From the NCBI GenBank assembly GCA_963727015.1, contig CAVSEV010000011.1, positions 434,001 through 498,000 of the forward strand: a stretch of DNA of 64,000 nucleotides. Reading direction: 5' to 3'. Shown in pieces: positions 1-8,852 of this stretch. This DNA is from DATFVJ01 sp963727015. Lineage in GTDB: Bacteria; Actinomycetota; Actinomycetes; Streptosporangiales; Streptosporangiaceae. Within the stretch, counting starts at the first letter, position 1. Every line of letters starts with the position of its first letter. The translations under genes were made by a program, and so were the position numbers. The notes beneath the pieces are model-generated. The model did not search any database and was not told the DNA's origin. It was given only the letters and a program-made list of their open reading frames with translations.

Positions 1-899
1 TAGCCGACGCCGAGATCCTTTGCGCGGTCAACGACGCGCTCACCGAACTTGGGATAGGCGACTTCACCTTTCTGCTCAACTCCAGGCGCGCGCTCGCCGG
101 GTTGCTCGAAGCGTTCGGAGTCCCCGAAGGCCGCGGGCCCGGTGTGCTCATCACGCTGGACAAGCTGGACAAGCTCAGCCCCGATGAGGTGATCGCCGAA
201 CTTGCCGCGCGCGGCCTGCCCGGCCAGACGGCCGCGGACCTGGTGGGCGTGATGACCGGGCACGACGCGGTCAAGGCGGTGCGCGCGGCGCTCGAGCCCA
301 CCGAAGCCGGCGCGGCCCGCCTGGCGGAGATTGACCGGATGCTCGAACTGGTGACCCCGTTGATGCCGCAGGACCGCATCGTGTTCACCCCGCGGCTCGT
401 ACGTGGCCTCAGCTATTACACCGGCCCGATCTGGGAGGCAGTCGCGCCGGGCGTGCCAGGGTCGATCGCATCGGGCGGGCGTTACGATCACTTGATCGAG
501 GCGCTCGGCGGCCCCGACGTGCCAGCGTGCGGCGGATCGCTCGGCATCGAGCGGATCATTCCGCTGATCCCCGGCGGCGGCAGTGACGGAGCGGGCAGCC
601 TCGACGTGGCGGTGGCTGTGCTTGGCGACCAATACGCCGCGCAGGGCTTCGCCTTCGCCAGCGCGGCCCGCAGTGCGGGCCTTCGCGCCAGCGTCTACCT
701 CGGCTCCTCGGGCAAACTCGGACGGCAGCTCAAATGGGCCAGCGATCGGGGGGCCCGCTGGTGCCTCCTCTACGGCAGCACTGAGCACGCGGCAGGGGTG
801 GTGACGGTTCGTGACATGATCACAGGCGACCAGACAGCCGTTCCGGCCGCGGGACTCCGCGATCACCTCGCCCGGCTGGCGTCGGTATCAGAAGCCTGA
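1..899 (+). CDS. hisS: Histidyl-tRNA synthetase, 3' part
   Basis: This class II synthetase charges tRNA-His with histidine in the cytoplasm. The frame is open from base 3 with no start in view, so the 5' end lies outside the window. The histidine-A signature is seen as RLVRGLSYYTGPIWE, followed by SGGRYDHL and the motif-3 piece GGSLGIERI. The last 100 or so residues look like the HGTP anticodon-binding domain (VAVAVLGDQYAAQGFAFA...). The stop is at 897-899. A divergent HisS paralogue or HisZ-like regulator is possible, but the intact histidine-A motif and full anticodon domain favour a real synthetase. Confidence 0.85.
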   Translation, partial: ADAEILCAVNDALTELGIGDFTFLLNSRRALAGLLEAFGVPEGRGPGVLITLDKLDKLSPDEVIAELAARGLPGQTAADLVGVMTGHDAVKAVRAALEPTEAGAARLAEIDRMLELVTPLMPQDRIVFTPRLVRGLSYYTGPIWEAVAPGVPGSIASGGRYDHLIEALGGPDVPACGGSLGIERIIPLIPGGGSDGAGSLDVAVAVLGDQYAAQGFAFASAARSAGLRASVYLGSSGKLGRQLKWASDRGARWCLLYGSTEHAAGVVTVRDMITGDQTAVPAAGLRDHLARLASVSEA

Positions 900-1001
900 C
901 GGCTCCGCGTGCCGCCGCGGGTGGCGCAGGCGGGGGTTCCGATGCCTCCGCCGGGCCGATGATGCGAGCCGCGGTGACGTCCGACGCGGGGCTCACGATC
1001 C

Positions 1002-1376
1002 TCAGGCCAGGTGGGCTGGAATGCGGCGCCGCCCGGCGAAGCCGTATTCCAGCCGGTGATACCAGCCGAGTTCCTGCTCGCCTTCGAGCCAGCACAGCAG
1101 GACCTCCTCGCCATCGAAACGCGCAGGGAAATCGAGCAGCACCGGCGCGAGGCTCTTGATTTCGATGCCGCGCGCGGGAAACCACTCGGCAAGCTCGTTC
1201 ATACGGGCTTCGAGCGCCTTCCTTTCCGCGAGCCCGCCCGCGGGTGATGGCTCGCCCTGCCGCAGCGCCCCGGCCAGCTCGACGAGATCAGCGCGGATCG
1301 CGATCATCTCACCAGCAAGCGCCTGCACCTCGGGGAGGACGCTGCGCGCCTCTTCGACAGTGAAGATGTGGTCCAC
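1002..1376 (-). CDS. DUF2203 family protein
   Basis: A 124-residue acidic cytoplasmic protein of unknown function. The N-terminus FTVEEARSVLPEVQALAGEM and the C-terminal signature with LDFPAR, EVLLCW, GEQELGWYHRLEYGFAGR match the DUF2203 family, which is usually a short stand-alone protein of 120-140 residues. No membrane segment or signal peptide is visible. It faces hisS convergently and has no obvious operon partner. The family assignment comes from the conserved C-terminal block. The function is unknown. Confidence 0.8.
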   Translation of the reverse strand: MDHIFTVEEARSVLPEVQALAGEMIAIRADLVELAGALRQGEPSPAGGLAERKALEARMNELAEWFPARGIEIKSLAPVLLDFPARFDGEEVLLCWLEGEQELGWYHRLEYGFAGRRRIPAHLA

Positions 1377-1460
1377 ATAGGACAGCCTGTCGAATGCCCG
1401 CGCCCACGTCCACCGGCCTTGTAGGCGCCAGCCTTATGAGGGTCGTGTTCGGGCATCTCC

Positions 1461-1493
1461 CGTAGATCTCGGTGGATGCGGGCGGCGATCCGG
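1461..1493. repeat. Dispersed REP-like repeat, copy 1
   Basis: The stretch around GATCTCGGTGGATGCGGG resembles sequence at 52044-52118, and, in its GTGGATCTT-type core, at 62221-62249. It lies in the gap between DUF2203 and asd. No coding potential is visible. Confidence 0.45.
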
Positions 1494-1538
1494 CAAGGCC
1501 CTGCTTGTTCTCAAGGAGTCGATGGTGAAACTAGCTGC

Positions 1539-1609
1539 GACGACGACAGTGCCATCCGCGACCCTGTCGTCGTCTGGGGTCTCCGGCGGCACTGTCGTGC
1601 CGCCGGAGA
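1539..1609 (-). terminator. Tandem hairpins downstream of asd
   Basis: Two perfect inverted repeats lie back to back after the asd stop. The first has 11-bp arms (1539-1549 and 1564-1574, GACGACGACAG). The second has 13-bp arms (1580-1592 and 1597-1609, TCTCCGGCGGCAC) with a 4-base loop. There is no U-run, as is common for actinomycete terminators. They most likely end the lysC-asd transcript. Confidence 0.6.
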
Positions 1610-1638
1610 TCTTGGGACACGTCCTGGTGCCGCCTTGC

Positions 1639-2709
1639 TCAGCGCACGGTTATCTCAGCGGCAACCAGTTCAGCGATCTGAGCCGTATTTAGCGCGGCGC
1701 CCTTGCGGAGGTTGTCGCCGCACACGAAGAAGTCGAGGCCATGCGGGTCGTCCGGGGACCGTCGTACCCGCCCGACCCAGGTCGGGTCGGTACCGACGAC
1801 ATCGGCGGGCGTCGGAAACTCCCCGTGCTCCGGGTCGTCCGCAAGCACGACACCCGGCGCGCTCGCCAGGACGTGCTGTGCTTCCTCGCGGCTCACCACG
1901 CTGTCGAATACGGCATGCACCGCGACCGAGTGCGTGGTGACAACGGGCACCCGGACGCAAGTCGCCGATACCTTGAGGTGAGGCAGGCCGAGGATCTTGC
2001 GCGACTCGTTGCGGATCTTCAGCTCTTCCGAACTCCAGCCGTCATCCTTCAGCGACCCAGCCCACGGCACCACGTTGAGCACCAGCGGCGCGGGGAACGG
2101 GCCGAAGTCGCCGACCACGCCGCGCAGGTCACCTGCGCGCTGGCCAAGGGAGCGGCTACCTGCCACCTTCCCGAACTGGGCATACAGCGTGTCTGTACCG
2201 GCCTGGCCGGCCCCGGAAGCCGCCTGGTAGGAGGCCGCCACCATCTCACGCAGACCGAAAGCGCGGTGCAGCGCAGCCACGGCGACGATCAGCGAGAGGG
2301 TTGTGCAGTTGGCGTTCGCGATGATCCCGCGGGGACGATTCGCGATCTGTTCCGGATTGATCTCAGGAACGACGAGCGGGACGTCCGGGTCCATCCGGAA
2401 CGCGCCGGAGTTGTCGACTGCGACGACACCCAGCCTGGCGGCTGTCGGCGCCCAAGTGGCCGACACCTCGTCGGGCACGTCGAACATCGCGACATCCACG
2501 CCGTCGAATACGTCCGCATCGAGCGCCGCGACCTCCAGTTCCTCACCGCGCACCCGTAGCCTGGTCCCGGCCGAGCGGTGCGAGGCGACCAGCCGGATTT
2601 CACCCCAGACGTCCGCCCTCGTCGACAGCAGGTCCAGCATCACCGTGCCGACCGCGCCTGTGGCGCCCACCACCGCGAGCGTTGGCTTGGTGGTCGCCGC
2701 GCCTTTCAC
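1639..2709 (-). CDS. asd: Aspartate-semialdehyde dehydrogenase
   Basis: Reduces beta-aspartyl phosphate to aspartate semialdehyde with NADPH, the second step towards lysine, threonine, methionine and diaminopimelate. The N-terminal Rossmann motif is LAVVGATGAVGTVMLDLL. The catalytic cysteine is in GIIANANCTTLSLI and the substrate-binding histidine region is VVTTHSVAVHAVF. At 356 residues it has the normal family length. The GTG start at 2709 overlaps the lysC stop by 4 bases (GTGA), so the two genes are translationally coupled. Paired hairpins follow the stop. Confidence 0.95.
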   Translation of the reverse strand: MKGAATTKPTLAVVGATGAVGTVMLDLLSTRADVWGEIRLVASHRSAGTRLRVRGEELEVAALDADVFDGVDVAMFDVPDEVSATWAPTAARLGVVAVDNSGAFRMDPDVPLVVPEINPEQIANRPRGIIANANCTTLSLIVAVAALHRAFGLREMVAASYQAASGAGQAGTDTLYAQFGKVAGSRSLGQRAGDLRGVVGDFGPFPAPLVLNVVPWAGSLKDDGWSSEELKIRNESRKILGLPHLKVSATCVRVPVVTTHSVAVHAVFDSVVSREEAQHVLASAPGVVLADDPEHGEFPTPADVVGTDPTWVGRVRRSPDDPHGLDFFVCGDNLRKGAALNTAQIAELVAAEITVR

Positions 2710-4010
2710 CGGCCTGTCCCGCCGTAGACGACGGCCTGCACCTGGTCCGTATCGAGGTTGAATTCCCGGTGGGTCGTGGTTACCGCGGTGTCGACGTCAT
2801 GTTCGTCGACCACGACCGAGATCCGGATCTCCGAAGTGGAGATCATCTCGATATTGACCCCGGCCGCGGCGAGCACGCTGAAGAACGTCGCGCTGACGCC
2901 GGGGTTCGAGCGCATGCCGGCGCCGATCAGGGACACCTTGCCGATCCTGTCGTCGTAGAGCAGCGACTCGAAGCCGACCTCCTCTTCGAGGCGCTGCAGC
3001 CGCGACATCGCCGCCTGGCCATCGGCGCGCGACAACGTGAAGGAGATGTCCGTCCGCGCGGTCGCGGCCGCGGAAACGTTTTGCACAATCATGTCGATGT
3101 TGATCTCCGCGTCGGCGATGGCGCGGAAGATCCGGGCCGCCTCGCCAACCTTGTCGGGAACGCCGACTACGGTGATCTTCGCCTCGCTCCTGTCGTGCGC
3201 CACGCCGGAGATGATCGCCTGCTCCATCTCTTCTTCCCCTGTTCGGTGTTGCTCGCCGAGCGCGGGCATGTTGCCCACTACCCAGGTGCCCGGACGCTGG
3301 CTAAAGGATGACCGGACGTGAATGGGAATGCCGTAACGGCGGGCGTACTCCACACACCGCAGGTGCAAGACCTTGGCGCCGCACGCCGCCATCTCCAGCA
3401 TCTCCTCGTACGTGATGCGCGGAATGCGCCGCGCGCCTGGCACGATGCGCGGATCGGCGGTGAATACCCCGTCCACGTCCGTGTAGATCTCGCACACGTC
3501 GGCGCCGAGTGCCGCGGCAAGCGCGACCGCGGTCGTGTCGGAACCGCCGCGGCCAAGCGTGGTGATGTCTTTGCTGGTCTGGGACACGCCCTGGAAACCG
3601 GCCACGATGGGGATCGCGCCGGCCGCCAGCGCGTCGCGGATCCGGCCGGGTGTCACGTCTATGATCCGTGCCCTGCCGTGCACGGAATCAGTGATCACGC
3701 CCGCCTGCGAGCCGGTGAACGAGCGGCCCTGGTAACCGAGGTTGCCGATGGCCATCGCCAGCAGGGCCATCGATATCCGCTCGCCGGCGGTGAGCAGCAT
3801 GTCAAGCTCGCGGCCCGGTGGCAGCGGGCTCACCTGCTGCGCGAGGTCAAGCAGTTCGTCGGTGGTGTCACCCATCGCAGAGACCACCACCGCGACCGAG
3901 TGGCCCGCTTTCCTCGCCGCCACGATGCGCTGCGCGACCCTCTTGATGCCAGCGGCGTCGCCAACGGACGAACCACCATACTTCTGCACGACAAGCGCTC
4001 CGTCAGCCAC
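2706..4010 (-). CDS. lysC: Aspartate kinase
   Basis: Phosphorylates aspartate, the committed and feedback-controlled step of the aspartate pathway. The N-terminal kinase signature VVQKYGGSSVGDA, then SAMGDTTDELLDLA, TLGRGGSDTTAVALAAAL and the tandem ACT domains (ITVVGVPDKVGEAARIF and VSLIGAGMRSNPGVSATFF) are all present. The open frame continues upstream to 4172, but GTG at 4010 is preceded by GGGAGGAG at good spacing and gives the normal length of 434 residues with the usual Asp-kinase N-terminus. An internal start making a separate beta subunit, known in relatives, is possible but not shown. Confidence 0.95.
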   Translation of the reverse strand: MADGALVVQKYGGSSVGDAAGIKRVAQRIVAARKAGHSVAVVVSAMGDTTDELLDLAQQVSPLPPGRELDMLLTAGERISMALLAMAIGNLGYQGRSFTGSQAGVITDSVHGRARIIDVTPGRIRDALAAGAIPIVAGFQGVSQTSKDITTLGRGGSDTTAVALAAALGADVCEIYTDVDGVFTADPRIVPGARRIPRITYEEMLEMAACGAKVLHLRCVEYARRYGIPIHVRSSFSQRPGTWVVGNMPALGEQHRTGEEEMEQAIISGVAHDRSEAKITVVGVPDKVGEAARIFRAIADAEINIDMIVQNVSAAATARTDISFTLSRADGQAAMSRLQRLEEEVGFESLLYDDRIGKVSLIGAGMRSNPGVSATFFSVLAAAGVNIEMISTSEIRISVVVDEHDVDTAVTTTHREFNLDTDQVQAVVYGGTGR

Positions 4011-4256
4011 GAACGCGCTGCTCCTCCCGATCCGGGCGGCCCCGTCGCCGGGTTGCTTGCCGCGCTGCTTGCGGACGACCCGAGTGTATCCAGCCCCCCG
4101 CCGGATCATCCGAATGGATTTACGCTGGGCCAAGGACCATCGGCGTGTTCGTTGCCAGTCAGCGCGTGCCATAGCTGCGGCGGCACACCGCGGCAGCCGT
4201 TAAGCAGGTGGTTGATCCGGGCCCACGTGCCGGCGGGCGATCAGCAGTGCGGATGA

Positions 4257-4838
4257 TCAGCCGGGGGTGGACTCCTCGATCACATCGAGCCTGGCGTGCG
4301 CGACCACGGCGTGCAATGCGCGCAGCGCCGCTCCGCCGTGCGTGCCCCAGTGGTTGAAGTACGAGTACTGCCACCACCACAGCGCCTCAAGCGGCCGCCC
4401 TGCCTGGTAGTGCTTCAGCCCGTGGACGAGATCGGCGGCAACGGCCGCCACATCGTCGGAAAGCCGGAACGACGTGGCCTGGCTGTCCGCATACGGGTCG
4501 AAGATCTCGAGGTAGTCGTCATAAGGGGCGAACCGTTTGCCGAGCCCGGTCCGCAGTTCGTCAAGGTCCGGGTCGGCTCCCACCTCGGGTTCCCTGTTGT
4601 CGGGCAGGATCACGTCCGTCGTCGCGCCAAGCTGGGCGCCCGCTAGCTGGATCTGGGAAACCTCGAGCAGGAGGAGCGGTACAGTCTCGTTCCCGCCCTC
4701 ACCTCGGGCGAGAGCTTCCACCCCGTCAAGAAAATCCTGAACATTCCTAGCGATCTTGTCGGCAAGCGCGTCCCAGCCCTCGCCTCGCTGCGCCCGCCAG
4801 CCCGGGAAATGTGGCCCGGAACCTGGTGTGTCAGACAT
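4257..4838 (-). CDS. DUF5063 family protein
   Basis: A 193-residue soluble protein of unknown function, rich in aromatic residues near the C-terminus (LWWWQYSYFNHWGTHGGAAL). It overlaps the 3' end of recR by 8 bases, the usual position of this family in actinomycetes, which suggests coupled translation with recR. FAPYDDYLEIFDPY and the tryptophan-rich block are the recognisable family features. No catalytic motif can be assigned. Confidence 0.8.
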   Translation of the reverse strand: MSDTPGSGPHFPGWRAQRGEGWDALADKIARNVQDFLDGVEALARGEGGNETVPLLLLEVSQIQLAGAQLGATTDVILPDNREPEVGADPDLDELRTGLGKRFAPYDDYLEIFDPYADSQATSFRLSDDVAAVAADLVHGLKHYQAGRPLEALWWWQYSYFNHWGTHGGAALRALHAVVAHARLDVIEESTPG

Positions 4839-5430
4839 CCAGGAGCCTCCGTCCTTCGAATGCGCGCCCTAGCGTGACCTCGTCCGCATACTCAAGGTCA
4901 CCACCAACCGGGAGGCCGCTTGCCAGCCTTGTCACCCGCAGTCCCATGGGCTTCACTAGCCTTGCCAGGTACGTCGCGGTCGCCTCGCCTTCGAGATTCG
5001 GGTCGGTGGCGAGGATCAGCTCGGTGACGGTACCGTCAGCAAGCCGGGTCATCAGTTCCTTGATCCGCAGGTCGTCGGGGCCAATGCCATCGATCGGGCT
5101 GATGGCACCGCCTAGCACGTGATAGGTGCCGCGGAACTCACGGGTCCGCTCTATCGCCACCACGTCCTTCGGCTCCTCCACAACACAGATCACCGCGGGA
5201 TCGCGGCGCGTGTCACGGCAGATGCGGCACTCCTCCTCCTCGGCGACATTCCCGCAGCTACGGCAGAACCTGACCCGGTCTTTCACCTCGAGCAGCGCGG
5301 CCGCGAGCCGCCGCGCATCCGCCGGGTCGGCGGCAAGCAGGTGAAAGGCGATGCGCTGCGCGCCCTTCGGCCCGACGCCAGGCAACTGGCCAAGTTCGTC
5401 GATGAGGTTCTGGATGACCCCTTCGTACAC
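4831..5430 (-). CDS. recR: Recombination mediator RecR
   Basis: RecR works with RecF and RecO to load RecA at gaps. At 199 residues it is full length. It shows the N-terminal helix-hairpin-helix (LIDELGQLPGVGPKGAQRIA), a zinc finger with four cysteines (CRSCGNVAEEEECRICRD), a TOPRIM core (ICVVEEPKDVVAIERT...LGGAISPIDGIGPDDL) and the ATDPNLEGEATATYLA segment. The GTG start at 5430 follows ybaB by 9 bases, giving a ybaB-recR-DUF5063 operon below dnaX. Confidence 0.95.
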   Translation of the reverse strand: MYEGVIQNLIDELGQLPGVGPKGAQRIAFHLLAADPADARRLAAALLEVKDRVRFCRSCGNVAEEEECRICRDTRRDPAVICVVEEPKDVVAIERTREFRGTYHVLGGAISPIDGIGPDDLRIKELMTRLADGTVTELILATDPNLEGEATATYLARLVKPMGLRVTRLASGLPVGGDLEYADEVTLGRAFEGRRLLDV

Positions 5431-5439
5431 GTCGCGTCC

Positions 5440-5895
5440 TTATCGGCCAGGCAGGCCGAGGCTGCCGGGTCCGTTGGTGTCGCCCGGTTCGCTAGGGTAG
5501 CCCGGTTCGCTAGGGTAGCCCGGTTCGCTAGGGTAGCCCGGTTCGCTAGGGATCCCCAGGCCGCCGAGACCACCTCCGAGACCTTCCGCGAGCGGGCCCA
5601 TCTTCTCCTGCTGCAGGTCACCGACGGCCCGGTTGGCGTCCCGCACCGCCGCGAGCACGAGGTCAGCGAGCGTCTCAGCGGTCTCCGCCGGATCCGCCGG
5701 ATCTATGGCCTCTGGGCTGATGGCTAGGTCGACCAGCTCACCTTGGCCGTTCACAGTGGCGGTCACAAGCCCGCCGCCCGCGGAGCCCTCGACCTCGGCA
5801 TCGGCAAGCTCTTGCTGGGCGCTCATCAGCTTCTCCTGCATCTTCTGCGCCTCAGCAAGCAGTTGCTGCATGTTCAGCGGGCCACCAGGGTTCAC
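5440..5895 (-). CDS. ybaB: YbaB/EbfC nucleoid-associated protein with repeat tail
   Basis: Small DNA-binding dimer of the YbaB/EbfC family, usually encoded between dnaX and recR as here. The core runs from MQQLLAEAQKMQEKLMSAQQ to about residue 100 (VLAAVRDANRAVGDLQQEKM). Beyond the core this copy carries a tail with repeats of YPSEPG, encoded by an 18-bp tandem repeat at 5485-5556. The family is usually about 100-115 residues, so the 151-residue length is due to the tail. The GTG start at 5895 has a purine-rich GGGGGCGGAT just upstream. Confidence 0.9.
   Translation of the reverse strand: MNPGGPLNMQQLLAEAQKMQEKLMSAQQELADAEVEGSAGGGLVTATVNGQGELVDLAISPEAIDPADPAETAETLADLVLAAVRDANRAVGDLQQEKMGPLAEGLGGGLGGLGIPSEPGYPSEPGYPSEPGYPSEPGDTNGPGSLGLPGR
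5485..5556. repeat. 18-bp tandem repeat in ybaB
   Basis: Three identical copies of CGGTTCGCTAGGGTAGCC and a fourth, partly diverged copy. The unit is a multiple of three and encodes six residues (YPSEPG) in the YbaB tail, so copy-number change would keep the frame. Confidence 0.9.
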
Positions 5896-6012
5896 ATCCG
5901 CCCCCTCGACGACGACAGGCTGTCACCTGAGAGCCTACGGCCTGGCGGTCCGGCAGGCACACGCCCGGCCCTCCTGTTGGCACAGCGTTTCCCGCCCTGT
6001 TCCCCGCCCTGT

Positions 6013-6051
6013 CCCGGCCATGTCTCCCGGCCATGTCTCCCGGCCATGTTG
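6013..6051. repeat. 13-bp tandem repeat in ybaB-dnaX gap
   Basis: Three near-identical units of CCCGGCCATGTCT lie in the 300-base gap between dnaX and ybaB. The rest of the gap (5896-6195) is C-rich, with shorter runs such as CCCCGCCCTGTCC. I see no gene or clear promoter in it. Confidence 0.7.
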
Positions 6052-6195
6052 CCCCGCCACGTTTCCCCGGCCCGGCGGCACCCCTTGGTGAGCCTTGTTG
6101 AGCAGTTGCCGTGCCCGCGGCGCGAGAGATATCCCGCCCAAGCAGCTAACCGGAGGACGGGTACCCGCAAGATAGCCGCCCGGAAGACGGCCCCG

Positions 6196-8493
6196 TTATC
6201 GGGGGGACGTCGGCCCGAAGCCGCCCGAGTTGCCGATCTCGCCGATCACCTGGCCGCCGAGTTCCCGCGTGATCAGCTCCATGCCCGTCAGGCCCGCGTC
6301 GGCGTCATCGTCGATGTAGGTCTCGTCATCCAGATCGGGCTCTTCCAGCTGCGGGCCGGCTGGCGCGAGCGGCCTCCCGCCCAACCGCCGGCCCCCCGGC
6401 TGCTGAGCGGGATCCGCCTGGCCGCCAGGTTCGCTGCCCGGCCGATCCTGGGCGCGCGGCCCACGGCCGGCGGCGGGCTGGCCGGTGCCGTGCGTGTTGA
6501 CCTGCGCGGTGACCTTGTCCTGGCCACCGGGCACGAGACCGGAGGTCTCTAGCCGGCCGCGGCCGGCAACGTGAACTGCCCGGACGTGCCAATCCACGCC
6601 GAACCGCTCACGAAGGACACGAGCCAAGATCGCGTCGCTCCCACTCGCGGAGAAGCCCTTCAGTTCGCCGTCCCTGGCGAACTCAAGGGTGAGGACATTG
6701 CCCTCGAGTGACGCAACATTGGCGTTGCTGAGCTGGATCCACGACACCTTGCGCACCTGCCGAACCGCATCGAGGATGCTGTCCCAGCCGCGGCGGAGGG
6801 ATTCGGCGTCGAGTACGCCGGGGGCAGACGCGGCGGTTGGCGCGACGGGGGCAGGAGCGGCACGTCGGACGGCGGGGCCGGGCGTGGCGGTGGAGCCGGG
6901 CGTGGCCGTGGGGTCAGGCGTGGCCGTGGAGCCGGGCGTGGCCGTGGAGCCGGGCGTGGCCGTGGAGCCGGGCGTGGCCGTGGAGCCGGGCGTGGCCGTG
7001 GGGTCAGGCGTGGCCGTGGAGTCAGGCGTGGCGGTGGGGCCAGGTGTGGCGGTGGGTCCCGGCGCCGCGGTGGCGGTAGGTTCCGGCGCCGCGGTGGCGG
7101 CCGTCGTGGCAGCGGCGGACGGCCTGCCGGAAGCCGGCCGGTCGGGAACTGGACCGGACGTGGCTCGCGCGGGCCGATCCGACCCGCGCAAATCCGCGCC
7201 GGATGCGCCTGAACCGTCCCGCGCGGACCTTCCGCCTGGTTCCCTCGTGGACTGGGCCCGCCGCGGTGCCTCTGGTTCCCCCGTAGCGATCTCGGCGGGC
7301 GGCTGGCCCGGGTCGCCGAGCGCAAGCCGCCGTTCCATTCGCTCCAGCCTGGCGAGCAGCGCGGTCTCATCTGCGTCCGCGGCGGGCAGCAGCATCCGGG
7401 CACAGGTCAGTTCGAGCAGCAACCGCGGCGACGCCGCACCGCGCATCTCGGTCAGCCCGGCGTTGAGCACCTCGGCCGACCGGGTCAGCTCCGCTGTGCC
7501 GAACTTGGCAGCCTGCTCGCGCATTCGGTCGACCTGGTCCGCGGGGCCATCGAACAGGCCAGAGCGGTCCGCGTCGCCGATTGCGCCGAGCACTATCAAG
7601 TCGCGGAGGCGGTCGAGCAGATCGGCTGCGAACCTGCGCGGGTCGTTGCCGGCGTTGATGACCCGGTCCACCATGCGGAAAACGGCCGCGCCGTCACCGG
7701 ATGCCAGTGCGTCCACGGTCTCGTCGAGCAGGCTCGAGTCGGTGTAGCCGAGCAGTGACACCGCGGCGGCATAGGTGACGCCCGATGTATCAGAACCAGC
7801 AAGCAGCTGATCGAGGACAGACAGCGCGTCCCTGGCGGAACCCGCGCCAGCGCGGACGACGAGCGGCAGCGCGGCCGGCTCGTACGACACACCCTCGGCG
7901 TTCAGGATCTGTTCGAGCAGCTCACGCAGGATCTGCGGGGCCACAAGCCGGAACGGGTAGTGGTGGGTCCTCGACCTGATCGTGCCGATGACCTTCTCTG
8001 GCTCGGTCGTCGCGAATACGAACTTCAGGTGCGGCGGTGGCTCCTCCACGAGTTTGAGCAGCGCGTTGAAGCCCTCGCGGGTGACCATGTGCGCCTCGTC
8101 GATGATGTAGACCTTGAACCGGCCGGAGACCGGCGCGTAGAAGGCACGTTCCCGCAGGTCACGAGCATCGTCGACGCCACCGTGCGAGGCGGCGTCGATC
8201 TCGATCACATCGATGCTGCCCGGTCCGCCAGGCGCGAGCGCGAGACACGAGTCGCATTTGCCGCACGGGTCCGGCGTCGGCCCCTGCTCGCAGTTGAGCG
8301 ATCTCGCGAGGATCCTGGCGCTCGACGTCTTGCCGCAGCCGCGCGGGCCGCTGAAAAGGTAGGCGTGGTGGACCCGGCCAGCAAGCAGCGCCTGCCTGAG
8401 CGGAGCTGTCACATGATCCTGGCCTTTGACCTCCGCGAAGGTGGCCGGGCGGTACTTGCGGTACAGGGCCAGGCTCGACGGGCCACCTGCCAT
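6196..8493 (-). CDS. dnaX: DNA polymerase III subunit gamma/tau
   Basis: Clamp-loader ATPase of the replicative polymerase. The AAA+ core starts at LYRKYRPATFAEVKGQDHV with Walker A in FSGPRGCGKTSSARILA, a four-cysteine zinc knuckle around C..DPCGKCDSC, Walker B KVYIIDEAH and sensor FATTEPEKV. Domain III follows to about residue 370. The C-terminal third is a low-complexity Pro/Ala/Thr linker holding a ten-unit repeat of about TPGSTA, then a tau-like domain (SWIQLSNANVASLEGNVLTL) and an acidic tail ending with ITRELGGQVIGEIG. Its 765 residues are normal for an actinomycete tau. The SRP RNA gene lies just upstream. Confidence 0.96.
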   Translation of the reverse strand: MAGGPSSLALYRKYRPATFAEVKGQDHVTAPLRQALLAGRVHHAYLFSGPRGCGKTSSARILARSLNCEQGPTPDPCGKCDSCLALAPGGPGSIDVIEIDAASHGGVDDARDLRERAFYAPVSGRFKVYIIDEAHMVTREGFNALLKLVEEPPPHLKFVFATTEPEKVIGTIRSRTHHYPFRLVAPQILRELLEQILNAEGVSYEPAALPLVVRAGAGSARDALSVLDQLLAGSDTSGVTYAAAVSLLGYTDSSLLDETVDALASGDGAAVFRMVDRVINAGNDPRRFAADLLDRLRDLIVLGAIGDADRSGLFDGPADQVDRMREQAAKFGTAELTRSAEVLNAGLTEMRGAASPRLLLELTCARMLLPAADADETALLARLERMERRLALGDPGQPPAEIATGEPEAPRRAQSTREPGGRSARDGSGASGADLRGSDRPARATSGPVPDRPASGRPSAAATTAATAAPEPTATAAPGPTATPGPTATPDSTATPDPTATPGSTATPGSTATPGSTATPGSTATPDPTATPGSTATPGPAVRRAAPAPVAPTAASAPGVLDAESLRRGWDSILDAVRQVRKVSWIQLSNANVASLEGNVLTLEFARDGELKGFSASGSDAILARVLRERFGVDWHVRAVHVAGRGRLETSGLVPGGQDKVTAQVNTHGTGQPAAGRGPRAQDRPGSEPGGQADPAQQPGGRRLGGRPLAPAGPQLEEPDLDDETYIDDDADAGLTGMELITRELGGQVIGEIGNSGGFGPTSPR
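6884..7063. repeat. 18-bp tandem repeat in dnaX linker
   Basis: Ten contiguous 18-bp units with consensus GTGGCCGTGGAGCCGGGC (variants GGGTCAGGC, GAGTCAGGC). On the coding strand they encode a six-residue Pro/Thr/Ala repeat in the flexible linker between the clamp-loader core and the tau C-terminal domain. The unit preserves frame. Confidence 0.92.
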
Positions 8494-8542
8494 GCGCTCT
8501 CATCCTCGCTCTCATCCTCGCCGGGGCTGGAAGAGGGAAGAG

Positions 8543-8630
8543 GACCCCCCGCACACCCGTCAGAGCCCACGTACCCTTGCTGCCTTCCGGCCCTGGGGGA
8601 GTTGGCGGGATTCACGTCGTGCGGAGGGTC
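8543..8630 (-). ncRNA. ffs: Signal recognition particle RNA (4.5S type)
   Basis: On the minus strand the segment contains the SRP domain IV hallmark AGGGCCGGAAGGCAGCA and the matching GGGTACGTGG side of the apical hairpin. The outer stem pairs GACCCTCCGCAC (8619-8630) with GTGCGGGGGGTC (8543-8554), which sets the limits at about 88 nt. The position directly upstream of dnaX is the usual one in actinomycetes. The exact ends are inferred from the stem. Confidence 0.88.
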
Positions 8631-8852
8631 TCGGGCCAGTCTAGTGGCCCGCGACTGGCCTCAGGCCGCCAACGGGCAAGACGGGCGGCTGGAGTTGGCG
8701 CGCGGCGCCCGGTGCGCCATACCCGGGCCGTTCGCCGTCCCCCCGATCGGATCGGCTGGGGCTCCCGCGCAGATCAGGCAGAACCCCCATGATCCCGAAC
8801 GGCTCCGCGCGGCGCGACCGGCATCTACCGTTGCCCCAAGCATGTGGGCACG

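Noticed and set aside
6884..7063. Possible CRISPR or MIRU-type intergenic repeat
   Set aside because: The repeats are in frame inside dnaX and have no spacers.
6689..7747. Long plus-strand frame opposite dnaX
   Set aside because: It is a GC-bias shadow. dnaX on the other strand has all clamp-loader motifs in order.
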